64,000 bases of DNA from CAZMNY01 sp964635375. Its GTDB lineage: Bacteria; Planctomycetota; Planctomycetia; Pirellulales; Pirellulaceae. Below are positions 8,982 to 17,523 of this stretch, in pieces (within the stretch, counting starts at the first letter, position 1; every line of letters starts with the position of its first letter). Below the pieces are notes generated by a model, which did not search any database, was not told the origin of the DNA, and was given only the letters and a program-made list of their open reading frames with translations. The translations under genes and the position numbers were made by a program. Location: contig CAZWOU010000001.1 in assembly GCA_964635375.1 (NCBI GenBank), forward strand, positions 1 through 64,000, written 5' to 3'.

Positions 8982-10749
8982 ACCTTGGAACATCGTTCTG
9001 GCGGAAAATCGTGTACGCCGTCAGCATCGCGATCTTGCTTTTTCCGTTGTTCATACTCGGCCAACCGGCCAGCGTGACTCCGGAAGGCCCGCGGCCAGGC
9101 GGGATGTTGGCCCAAATGCGACATGACTACAAACTGTCGCAGGCCGATCTTGGCGACATCGATCCGGCCAGCGAGTCGATGCGACTGGCGACACTTGGGA
9201 TGAGCGGCGTCGCCGCCACCGTGCTATGGACGCAGGCCCAACACTATAAGACCGTGCACGACTTCCACAAGATGTCCGCCACGCTTAATCAGATGTCAAG
9301 GATTCAGCCAAACTACATCGCTGTTTGGGATTTCCAAGCACACAACTTGTCCTATAACGTGTCCGTCGAGTTCGACAACTACCGGCACCGGTATCATTGG
9401 GTCAAGAAGGGAATCGAGTTCCTCATTGAGGGCACGCGGTACAACAACGAAAGCCCTAAGTTGCTCTCCAAAGTTGGCTGGTACATGGGGCAGAAGATCG
9501 GCCGGTCTGACGAAAAACGCCCGTTTCGCGTGCTGTTCCGAGCCGATGATGAGTTTCATGAACGGCTCGATCAAGAAGTCCGAGTCCTAGACAATCGCGA
9601 GGTGCGAGGACCAGACGCCAACCCGGACAATTGGCTGGTCGGCCGACTTTTTCACTTGGAAGCCCAATCACTTGTCGACGACTTCGGCGCACGGATGGGA
9701 CATAGCGCGCTGATTTTTCATAAAGACGCGCCGATGTCGCTAATGAACTTCTCCAAAGCCATCGAAGCCGAAGGGAACTTCTCCGATTTCGCGATGGAGG
9801 CTTGGGAACGCGCCGGTGATTCCTGGAAAGAATTCGGCAGACGCAGGCTGCCTACTTCCTATGGCATGACCATCCGCCTGGGCGACAACGTCGATGAGGA
9901 ACTCGAGGAGCTGCAGGCGGAAATCGACCGACTCGCACCTGGCGTTCGCGAACAACTCGTCAAGGAGCGAGAAGCCTCGCTTACCGAAGCGGAACGAATC
10001 GCGATCAACACGCCGAAGGAAGAGGTGATGGAGGACATGTACGAAACGTACTTGGCCGGCGCGAGAAAGATGATGTACAGCGAGTCCGATGTTGTTGCCA
10101 GAGCGCCTCAAGACGTAAAGCGCAAAGCGACGCGGATTGCCGCTGAAATCGTCAAGAAAGCCGAGTACGCCTCGCGCGTCTCCCAATCACAAGACACCGT
10201 CGCTTACCGCTATTGGCTGCGGCGGGCCGAGATTGAACAGACGGAGGACATGACGAAGGCTCGAGAACTCGTCTACGAAGCTAAGCAAGCCATGGACGAA
10301 GCGCGACTTGATGAGGCCAAACAACTCTATGACGACTCGTGGAACATCTGGGCCAAAGTGTTTGAGGAGAACCCCATCCTGCAAGCTGATATGGCCACCG
10401 ACGACTTGGGCGTCCACCTGAAACACTACACTTTCCTGCTCCGACAGTTGGACGAGGAATTCCCCCGCGACTTCGCTCTGAAACGACTTCTCGGCGACGG
10501 CCCCGGCGAGACGCAGGCTCTGCCCACCCCCATCCGAATCACGCCAAAGAGCCAGAAACCGGACGAAGCGAAACCGGACGAAGCGAAACCNNNNNNNNNN
10601 NNNNNNNNNNNNNNNNNNNNNNNNNNNNNNNNNNNNNNNNNNNNNNNNNNNNNNNNNNNNNNNNNNNNNNNNNNNNNNNNNNNNNNNNNNGAATCACGCC
10701 AAAGAGCCAGAAACCGGACGAAGCGAAACCGGACGAAGCGAAACCATAA
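8978..10749 (+). CDS. Membrane-anchored TPR-like partner of the ABC exporter
   Basis: Starts at the ATG overlapping the permease stop. One hydrophobic helix at about residues 10-28 anchors a long soluble part. MSRIQPNYIAVWDFQAHNL and the Ala/Leu/Glu-rich helices around residues 380-470 look like degenerate tetratricopeptide-like helices, but no enzyme motif is visible. The C-terminus ends in KPDEA pentapeptides and is interrupted by the 100-N run at 10591-10690. Both sides of that run carry the same 55 nt; merging them gives ...KSQKPDEAKPDEAKP followed by TAA at 10747-10749, which I take as the true end. Reading straight through the N run shifts frame. Function unknown. Confidence 0.75.
10536..10745. 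repeat. Duplicated 55-mer flanking a 100-N run, ending in KPDEA-coding repeats
   Basis: Positions 10536-10590 and 10691-10745 are the same 55 nt; the N run 10591-10690 separates them. Each copy ends with two 15-bp units (aaaccggacgaagcg) plus aaacc. The next base after the right copy is a, leading to the stop; in a longer array it would be g. This is the signature of an assembly-graph node shared by both contig ends, not a biological duplication. Confidence 0.92.
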
Positions 10750-10803
10750 GATGTCGCGTTGACGATCAGACCGGCGCCGGGGTTTCGCATTTAATCGCAG
10801 GCA

Positions 10804-11028
10804 ATGGGGAAACCGATGCCAGAAGTCAACATCCGCGTGCGCGACGACGGACCGTTTCTGATCGAGGGGACGGTCACGATCACGGACGGCGACGGCAAGC
10901 CATTCCCAACCTCGTCAGCCAAGCCGCTGATTGCATTGTGTCGCTGCACCAAGTCCGCAAACAGCCCATTTTGCGACGGCGCCCATAAGTCGTGTGGATT
11001 CAGCTCGAGCGAGCGAGCGCCGAACTAG
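10804..11028 (+). CDS. CDGSH iron-sulfur domain protein
   Basis: A 74-residue protein almost wholly made of one CDGSH domain. The cluster ligands are in CRCTKSANSPFCDGAHK: C-x-C-x(8)-C-x(3)-H, the three Cys and one His that bind a 2Fe-2S cluster in mitoNEET-like proteins, with ALA replacing Ser before the His (CDGAH). Bacterial single-domain members are soluble and probably act in electron or cluster transfer. A second ATG 12 nt downstream (10816) is also possible, with GGGGAAA before it. No obvious functional link to the neighbours. Confidence 0.88.
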   Translation: MGKPMPEVNIRVRDDGPFLIEGTVTITDGDGKPFPTSSAKPLIALCRCTKSANSPFCDGAHKSCGFSSSERAPN

Positions 11029-11365
11029 ATCTGTTTGCGACAGCGTTCCCCTTGCGAATCTGCATCGCCTTCTTTCATCGACACGTTTTCCCCACCGCTC
11101 GCCTTGAACTGGTCGACGCAAGCCAAGGTCTCTACGGCGTTTCGCGCCTGGAGTTGGGAGGCCGTCTTCTTGAGGCCAAGTCTGCTACTGTGGCCCAAAC
11201 GTTTTGCCCCGTCCACTATCCTGTCCACCACCGCCGTCTGCTACCGGTCCACCGCCGAGCGCATTGAGTCTCTGTGGGACAGTGGCGGAGAGCCTCAGCG
11301 GCGTCTGATCCGCCGCTTTCTTCAATCGCACCGAAGCCTTGAATCGAACCAAAGGAATGCCCCTG
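11029..11365. other. Intergenic region between the CDGSH gene and the next gene
   Basis: 337 bp. A minus-strand frame of 68 codons from a GTG at 11231 has plausible composition but no ribosome-binding site or family resemblance, so I leave it unassigned. The last 20 bases contain the AAAGGA that serves the gene at 11366. No repeat or terminator stands out. Confidence 0.4.
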
Positions 11366-12202
11366 ATGGATGAAACCCGTCTTGAACCGCAACCGGCCAT
11401 TGATATCTCGACTTGGTCCACTGAAACCGAAACCGCCTCCGCCGCATTCATCGGCCGCTGGCATCAACTCGTCAGCACGACCAATTGGGAGAAGGGCCGC
11501 ATTATCCAGCAGTGGCGGGACGCGGTCGCCGATCAGGGATGCCCGGTAACCGACTATTCCGACGAGGCGTGGGCCAAGCGGGTTGGCGGCGTGACTGGCC
11601 AGCATGTCGGCCGCTTGCGTCGGGTGTTTCAGCGATTCGGAGCCACCTACGAAACCTACAACGGGCTGTTCTGGAGCCATTTTCAGGCGGCCGTCGAGTG
11701 GGAGGACGCCGAGCTCTGGCTCGAGGGAGGCGTACAGAACAAATGGTCCGTGTCGCAAATGAGAAAGCAGCGATGGGAATCGATTGGCGCGCCGGCCGAC
11801 AAGAAGCCGCGAGATGAAGACATCATCGTCAGCGAACTCAACGAAGACATAGATCACGCGCTGAGCGAAGACCCAACTCCACACGCCAGGGAGGGCGGCA
11901 TCGAAGGGGTCAGCGGTCCGCGTCACGACGGAGCGGACTTCGGCGACGAGGAGGGGAACGGATCTTCCCGAGATCCGGCTATTTATTCAGAAGCCGGAGC
12001 TGAGCAGTGCGATTTCGTACGGCCTTTTGAGCATCTGAGCGAACTGCCCGATGACTTGGCCGACGCTTTCGAAAACTTCAAACTTGCTGTCTTAGCCCAC
12101 AAGGCCAATGGCTGGGCTGACATTTCATGCGAAGATGTACTCGCCAGTCTCGACGCTCTCAAAGCCCTGGCTGTCGCACCCACCGGCGACGCCCCATTCT
12201 AG
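11366..12202 (+). CDS. Unrecognised protein with an N-terminal phage-like helical domain
   Basis: A 278-residue protein not assigned to a family. AAAGGA sits 9 nt before the ATG at 11366, which decides the start over upstream in-frame ATG (11357) and TTG codons. Residues ~18-75 (FIGRWHQLVSTTNWEKGRI, QQWRDAV, DEAWAKRVGGVTGQHV, LRRVFQRF) read as a helical unit resembling DUF3102-like phage/plasmid proteins, in which a cell 'rests' between a K/R-rich helix and a small HTH-like segment; this is a weak resemblance. The middle (about 150-215) is acidic and low in structure. The C-terminus is helical (LADAFENFKLAVLAHKANGW). Confidence 0.6.
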   Translation: MDETRLEPQPAIDISTWSTETETASAAFIGRWHQLVSTTNWEKGRIIQQWRDAVADQGCPVTDYSDEAWAKRVGGVTGQHVGRLRRVFQRFGATYETYNGLFWSHFQAAVEWEDAELWLEGGVQNKWSVSQMRKQRWESIGAPADKKPRDEDIIVSELNEDIDHALSEDPTPHAREGGIEGVSGPRHDGADFGDEEGNGSSRDPAIYSEAGAEQCDFVRPFEHLSELPDDLADAFENFKLAVLAHKANGWADISCEDVLASLDALKALAVAPTGDAPF

Positions 12203-12265
12203 CGCGACACCTGCGGCATCATCACTGCATCATCACTTTACGCCTCCATCTCTCAAGAACGCCCG

Positions 12266-13456
12266 ATGAACGCCCAGTCGATTGTTTCAGAAGCGAAGAG
12301 CATACAGGATTGGGTGGTCGAGAAACGGCGGGCCCTGCACCGCTTTCCCGAGTTGAAGTACGAGGAAGTTCAGACAAGCCAGTTGGTTCGCGACACCTTG
12401 GACGAATTGGGCGTGGTCTACCAGCACCCGCTGGCGGTCACTGGAGTTGTCGCGCAAATCGGAAACGGCGAAGGGCCATGCGTCGCTCTCCGCGCTGATA
12501 TGGATGCGTTGCGGATTCACGAGACGGCGGACGTCGATTTTCGCAGCGAAGTCGACGGCAAAATGCACGCCTGCGGCCATGATTGCCATACAGCCATGTT
12601 GCTCGGCGCCGCGAAGATGCTCAAGCAGAGAGAGGGCGAGTTGCCGGGCTTGGTCAAGCTGATCTTTCAACCGGCTGAGGAAGGCGGCGCAGGCGGCAAG
12701 CGAATGCGAGACGAAGGCGTCCTGCAAGATCCCGATGTGCAGCGAATTTTCGGGCTACACGTTTGGCCAGCGCTAACCACGGGCCGAGCAGGTTCAAGAG
12801 CTGGCGCCCTGCTGGCGGCTGCCGGTTCCCTCAGCATCAAGGTCGAGGGAGTTGGCGGGCATGCCGCAATGCCTCATCTATGCGTTGATCCGCTGGCGAC
12901 TTCCGCCAAGATTATCACCGAATTGCAGACGATTGTCGCCCGCGAAGTCGGCCCGCTTGACTCGGCTGTCATCAGTATCACGACGATTCACGGGGGCGAA
13001 GCCTACAACGTGATTCCGCCGGCAGTCGAGATGTCGGGCACGATTCGCGCTCTGTCGATGGAAGCGTTGGCCCGCCTGCAAGACCGCGTCAAGGCGATCA
13101 CAGAGTCGATTGCGACCGCCAACCGATGCCAAGCGATTGTCGACTTTCCCGGGCACGACTATCCGCCCACGTTGAACGCGCCAGATGTCTGGCAGTCGGC
13201 CCAGAGCGTCGCTGGCGAGTTGCTCGGCGCAGAGAACGTCGAGCAGCTTGAGCCTGTCATGGGCGGAGAGGACTTTGCCTACTACACCGAGTCCGTCCCT
13301 GGGTGCTTCGTCGCGCTGGGCGTCCGCAACGAAACGATTGGCGCGGCGTATGGCGTGCATCACCCGAAATTCAAAGTCGATGAAGACGCCCTGCCCCTCG
13401 GGGTCGCGTTACACGTCGCTTTCGCTCTGCGGTCTCTGGACGAACTTGACGCATAG
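12266..13456 (+). CDS. M20 family amidohydrolase (hippurate / N-acyl amino acid hydrolase-like)
   Basis: A 396-residue cytoplasmic metal-dependent hydrolase that cleaves N-acyl or peptide bonds of small substrates. VALRADMDAL near residue 77, HACGHDCHTAMLL near 104 and FQPAEEGGAGGKRM near 133 are the metal-site and catalytic-Glu motifs of the M20D (IAA-amino acid / hippurate hydrolase) subgroup; the lid domain includes VGGHAAMPHLCVDP, and GGEDFAYY plus HHPKFKVDEDAL complete the C-terminal metal site. Length matches the family. It stands alone; the exact substrate cannot be told from sequence. Confidence 0.92.
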   Translation: MNAQSIVSEAKSIQDWVVEKRRALHRFPELKYEEVQTSQLVRDTLDELGVVYQHPLAVTGVVAQIGNGEGPCVALRADMDALRIHETADVDFRSEVDGKMHACGHDCHTAMLLGAAKMLKQREGELPGLVKLIFQPAEEGGAGGKRMRDEGVLQDPDVQRIFGLHVWPALTTGRAGSRAGALLAAAGSLSIKVEGVGGHAAMPHLCVDPLATSAKIITELQTIVAREVGPLDSAVISITTIHGGEAYNVIPPAVEMSGTIRALSMEALARLQDRVKAITESIATANRCQAIVDFPGHDYPPTLNAPDVWQSAQSVAGELLGAENVEQLEPVMGGEDFAYYTESVPGCFVALGVRNETIGAAYGVHHPKFKVDEDALPLGVALHVAFALRSLDELDA

Positions 13457-13480
13457 AGTCCAACTGTGACGCGCGGGGCG

Positions 13481-15385
13481 TCATTGTTTGGGCAGCCAAA
13501 CTTCTGTCGCATGGTGGCGATGCGCCGGACGAAATCGCTCGCGGAGATACTTGAGCAAGATCGAATCATCGGGCAGTGGCGCGCCAAACGGCTCGTGCAC
13601 AACCGCCGTCCGCGACGCTTCACCGAGAGCGGCTACCACTCGTTGTTGTTCGTCTGCTCTCAGCAGAAACGGCCAAAAGGTCGGGTTGAGCGACGTTGGC
13701 GGTTTGTGTTGAGTCCAAAAGTAGAGGCTGTTACATGCGTGTTCCCCAAACACGAACGTGTCGGACTCATCCCGCAGGGTGCGCACAAGCCACTGCAACC
13801 GGTCTGCCTTTTCCGCCGGGACTCGAAGCCATTGGGCGCCCGGCAAAGCCAGCGGAGTTAATGAGTTGCGATAGTGGCCCACCGAAGCGGCTCGAAAGAC
13901 AAGCGAGCAAGTCAGCGCGACCAGCAGGGCTGGGACCGCCCAGCGCATTCTCGGCGCCCACTCCGACTCTTGTTGGAAGAGGTCATGCAGGACCAGCCAG
14001 CCGCCCAAGGCGACGAGCAAAGTCCCAATGGCCATTTGGGTGCCGGGAGTTGGATAAGCCGCCATCGGTTGCAGAACGGCGAACAGGCACAGCGGAACCC
14101 GTCCGGTCCAGACCGCCTGCTCCTCACCACTCCGGATCGTCGCACGCGGAGTCAGCAGGAGCCACAATCCGGGCGCCACTGCACCCAGGATAAAACCAGC
14201 CGCCCCACGATCCAGCAGACCATGCTGAAGAGGTTGGAGCGTCTCCGGCAAATACCGCAAGAAGCTAAGAAGAACCGCGACCGCGACGCCCAGCCGCAAA
14301 TATCGCGGAACCGACGAACCGCTGCGGCAGGCGACCACGCCGATCGCCAGCACCGCCCCTACCACGATGGCTGCCGTGGGGATCGGCGCGGGACGGAAGA
14401 ACAGCTGCTTGAATCCCAAGTGTTGACCGATCAGCCCGTGCATCAGGCCTTCAGCACTGGTCCCGCCAGCAATGACGATGAGGCAGGACCCAGTCACCAG
14501 CAATCCAACTCCGCTGAGGAAGGCAATCCCACACGCGACATGAATCCTCTGCTCGCAGGAAGGTTGACGCAACATGACCGCCAGGGCAGCCGCCAACGAG
14601 ACGCTGCAGATGACGGGCAACGCCCAGCCGGTTTCCGAGACGACGTGCGACGAGGCGACCAAGAAAGGCAACACGACGGCCCCCGCCGCGCCAGCCCAAA
14701 ACAGCCCTTTCCAAAACAACACTTGCCGCCCGCGGCCTAACGGCCCCACTGCCATCAGCAGCAGGGTCGTTGAAACGAACAGGAACACTCCTATGTTCAG
14801 TTTGACCATGAGTATTGCCCCAACGAGAGCGCCCAATGCCGCGGCCAAGGCAGCAGCTTGTCTTGGGGATTCTCGATTCTTCAGCAAACAAGTCGCGAGA
14901 GCCAGCGACGCTACGATGGCCAACAGGCACAACTCTTGCGGATGTCCGGGCTCCAGACATAATCGCTCGAGATGAAAGAATGCAGCGAGATAGCCGATCG
15001 CGGCAACCTTCCAAGAGAGAGTTTGGCTGAACAGGAACCACATGACGATCGACGCGGTCGCCAACCAAACGGCAAGAGTCTTCCAGCGAGTGACATCGTG
15101 GCTTACGGGCAGCCCGGTCCACTGATGAAACGTCGATTGGGCGATGTAGAAGAAGGGTCCGTATTGCGAATAGGTGTCATCGTACAGCGAGTCGCCCTCC
15201 ATGTAGGAGACGATCGATAGCATGACGTAGCCTTCGTCATCATAGTCGGCGTGGGTGCTGAAGATCTGTTGAAAACCGGCAAACAACATCGCGGGCGTCA
15301 GCACGAGCCATGCTGCGATCAGCAACATCTTGGCCCGATCAGGACCCGTTCCAGGATTTCGCCTCAATGGCTCGTTGACCTTCAT
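13481..15385 (-). CDS. Polytopic membrane glycosyltransferase-like protein (GT39/PMT type)
   Basis: A 634-residue protein with about 11-12 hydrophobic helices. After the first helix comes HADYDDEGYVMLSIVSY and then YSQYGPFFYIAQSTFHQW: an acidic DDEGY loop placed like the catalytic loop of ArnT/PMT-type (GT-C fold) transferases, followed by a Tyr/Phe-rich periplasmic segment. Such enzymes use polyprenyl-phosphate sugars on the outer face of the membrane. The ATG at 15385, preceded by GAGAG, is preferred. It is the last gene of a minus-strand set after the methyltransferase and the GT2 gene, which fits use of a lipid-linked sugar made by the GT2. Confidence 0.72.
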   Translation of the reverse strand: MKVNEPLRRNPGTGPDRAKMLLIAAWLVLTPAMLFAGFQQIFSTHADYDDEGYVMLSIVSYMEGDSLYDDTYSQYGPFFYIAQSTFHQWTGLPVSHDVTRWKTLAVWLATASIVMWFLFSQTLSWKVAAIGYLAAFFHLERLCLEPGHPQELCLLAIVASLALATCLLKNRESPRQAAALAAALGALVGAILMVKLNIGVFLFVSTTLLLMAVGPLGRGRQVLFWKGLFWAGAAGAVVLPFLVASSHVVSETGWALPVICSVSLAAALAVMLRQPSCEQRIHVACGIAFLSGVGLLVTGSCLIVIAGGTSAEGLMHGLIGQHLGFKQLFFRPAPIPTAAIVVGAVLAIGVVACRSGSSVPRYLRLGVAVAVLLSFLRYLPETLQPLQHGLLDRGAAGFILGAVAPGLWLLLTPRATIRSGEEQAVWTGRVPLCLFAVLQPMAAYPTPGTQMAIGTLLVALGGWLVLHDLFQQESEWAPRMRWAVPALLVALTCSLVFRAASVGHYRNSLTPLALPGAQWLRVPAEKADRLQWLVRTLRDESDTFVFGEHACNSLYFWTQHKPPTSLNPTFWPFLLRADEQQRVVAALGEASRTAVVHEPFGAPLPDDSILLKYLRERFRPAHRHHATEVWLPKQ

Positions 15386-15485
15386 CACAAATCTCTCGAG
15401 ACGAACAACCATGCGGGACCGTTAGTCGAGTTCACTCTCTGCAACGAAGCACTGGGCGCCGTCTTGGGCAACCTCGTCCAGTTTT

Positions 15486-16514
15486 TCAACTGGCTGGCCC
15501 CGCGGCCTGATTGGCGAATTCACCCGCAGGCTCACTGGGCGAAGACTGGGTGTTGTGGCCGCGGGCGGCGCCCGAGTTCTCAACCCGGGCGACAACATAA
15601 TGCGGGCGTCCGCGCACTTGGTCGTAGATCCGCACGACGTACTCACCCAAGACGCCAATGCCCAACGCATTCAGCGAGCCGAAGAATGACGCGGTCATGA
15701 TATTGGAAGCCCAACCTGGGATTGCCAGACCGGTCATCGTCTTGTGATAGATCGTGAAGCCGAAACAGGCGGCGCAAACTACGAGAGAAAGTAAGGCGAT
15801 CCCATAAAACAACGTCAGCGGCGCCCGTGAAAAGGAAAACAAAGCCGACTTGGCCAACTGGAAGAGCTGATACCAACTGACGCGAGGTTTTTCGTCATGC
15901 CGGGCCAAGCGTTCCACGGTGATGCCCGTCTGGCGAAACCCGGCCCAGTTGCGCAATCCGGAGAAATAGCGGTCCGCGTCCGGTATCGAATGAATGGTCC
16001 GCGCCACCTGCTTATCGACGAGCCCGAAGTTGCCGGCGTCGCTCGGAATCGGCATGCTGGACACAGCGTTGAGCAGACGGTAGAAGCAATAGAAAAGAGC
16101 GCGTTTGAGCGGCCCCTCTTTCCGCTGAACTCGGATCGCAAAGACAACATCAAAGCCCTCTTGCCATTTCTCGAGCATCTGCGGTATCGAACGGGGATCG
16201 TCCTGCAAGTCCGAGTCCATCACGACCACGGCGTCGCCATACGCATATTCCAGCCCGGCTTGAACCGCCGGTTGGTGACCGAAGTTTCGCGAAAAGTGCA
16301 CGACGCGAACTCCCCTGTCTTGCTTGGCCAAACCATCTAGCTTGTCGGCGCTCGCGTCACTTGACCCATCGTTGACGAAGACCATTTCGTAGCGGCAGCC
16401 AACCGTCGCCATCGCGCTGCGGATGCTCTCCACAAGCGCTTCAATCGCGTTCGCCTCATTGAAGACGGGCAACACGAACGAAACGAGATAGTCTTTGGGG
16501 CGAGGTTCGCTCAT
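15486..16514 (-). CDS. GT2 polyisoprenyl-phosphate glycosyltransferase (DPM1/GtrB/ArnC type)
   Basis: A 342-residue protein. SFVLPVFNEANAIEALVES opens the GT-A domain, FVNDGSSDAS binds the nucleotide, and VVVMDSDLQDDP contains the metal-binding DxD of the DPM1/GtrB/ArnC group. Two C-terminal helices (about residues 232-300) anchor it to the inner face of the membrane. It would transfer a sugar from a nucleotide sugar to undecaprenyl phosphate. GCAGGAG precedes the ATG at 16514, which overlaps the stop of the methyltransferase gene by 4 bp. The C-terminal ~35 residues are a polar tail. Confidence 0.9.
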   Translation of the reverse strand: MSEPRPKDYLVSFVLPVFNEANAIEALVESIRSAMATVGCRYEMVFVNDGSSDASADKLDGLAKQDRGVRVVHFSRNFGHQPAVQAGLEYAYGDAVVVMDSDLQDDPRSIPQMLEKWQEGFDVVFAIRVQRKEGPLKRALFYCFYRLLNAVSSMPIPSDAGNFGLVDKQVARTIHSIPDADRYFSGLRNWAGFRQTGITVERLARHDEKPRVSWYQLFQLAKSALFSFSRAPLTLFYGIALLSLVVCAACFGFTIYHKTMTGLAIPGWASNIMTASFFGSLNALGIGVLGEYVVRIYDQVRGRPHYVVARVENSGAARGHNTQSSPSEPAGEFANQAAGPAS

Positions 16515-17236
16515 TTGCCTAGAACTCCTGCGAGCGAAAGTCCAAACCTCACAGCGCCCTTCTTCATACACCATCGCTCCATGCCCGCGAGACCCAACAG
16601 CGTCTGATTCAACCAGGGGCGGACCCGGGGGAATTCGGCGCTCCGATCCCGCGGAAAGAGCCTTTGATATCCGCGCACGACCAGCGCAGGCGGTAAGCTG
16701 AAAGCGTTCCAGTGCTGCATCCAATTCACCGTCAGGCCCGCTTGTTCCGCGTTGTCTCGGAGCATTTTGCGGGTGTATCGGCGATAGTGTCCAAGACGTT
16801 TATCCCATTCGCTGTAGAGGCACGGGTAGGCGGGAACGGTGACGATGATCACGCCTGATGGGGTCAATACGCGAGCCGCGTGGCTAAGGACTTTGACGGG
16901 GTCTTCAACATGCTCGATCACATCCAACATGACCACAGCGTCGAACGGCTCGCGATCTAAGGGCCAAGGCTGTTGAAGATCGTGCACGCAGACGTCCTCA
17001 ATCCCGCGCGACTTGGCGTGGGCGACCGATTCCTCCATCAGATCAAAACCCGCGACTTGATAACCCCGCCGTTGGAACTCCACCAGATTGCGTGCGGAAC
17101 CAATGCCTCCCTCCACGACCCTCGCCGGGAGCGGCACATGTTGCTCAAGCAACGACATCACCAGCTGTCGCTTGGCCACGTGCCACCAATACGATTCCTC
17201 CAGGTCGATCAATTCCTGAAGATGATTCGGATCCAT
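16511..17236 (-). CDS. Class I SAM-dependent methyltransferase
   Basis: A 241-residue protein from the ATG at 17236. VVEGGIGSARNLVEFQRRG (about residue 40) is motif I in a variant form (EGGIGSAR instead of E-x-G-x-G-x-G), VAGFDLMEESV is motif II with the acidic SAM contact, and FDAVVMLDVIEHVEDP is the post-motif II typical of Methyltransf_11/23 proteins acting on small or lipid-linked acceptors. The N-terminus LIDLEESYWWHVAKRQLV is common in methyltransferases beside lipid-sugar genes. It is translationally coupled to the GT2 gene. Acceptor unknown. Confidence 0.88.
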   Translation of the reverse strand: MDPNHLQELIDLEESYWWHVAKRQLVMSLLEQHVPLPARVVEGGIGSARNLVEFQRRGYQVAGFDLMEESVAHAKSRGIEDVCVHDLQQPWPLDREPFDAVVMLDVIEHVEDPVKVLSHAARVLTPSGVIIVTVPAYPCLYSEWDKRLGHYRRYTRKMLRDNAEQAGLTVNWMQHWNAFSLPPALVVRGYQRLFPRDRSAEFPRVRPWLNQTLLGLAGMERWCMKKGAVRFGLSLAGVLGK

Positions 17237-17523
17237 CAGGTCCACCAGGTGGCTAAAGGGAACAGCAATGCGGAGTTGTCGAAAAACCGCACGATTGGAG
17301 GCGAGGCGGCCGCGTTCGCGACGTGGTAACCAGGGGGAGGTACAGTACGCCGGCCGGACAAACAACGTCTCTCCGGCCCAGTCCTTTCCCCCATGGGAAT
17401 GTAGCTCACAATTCCGCGCGACAGCGCACGCCCCGTGTGAAACCGGTATCATCGATACGACTGGACCGCGAGCCTGGGGACTCCGGCTACTTTTCTATCG
17501 ACCCGGCGATTATCATCCACGCC

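Noticed and set aside
10591..10690. Taking the N run as 100 bases of missing coding sequence with a frame shift after it
   Set aside because: Both flanks are the same 55-mer and merging them restores a tidy in-frame end, so the length of 100 is a placeholder.
11025..11231. 68-codon minus-strand frame from a GTG with plausible composition
   Set aside because: No ribosome-binding site, no recognisable product, and a stop codon just upstream; composition alone is not enough.
13466..15220. Several long plus-strand frames opposite the GT39-like gene
   Set aside because: They are antisense shadows of a polytopic membrane protein: Arg/Gln/Pro-rich, no helices and no family resemblance.
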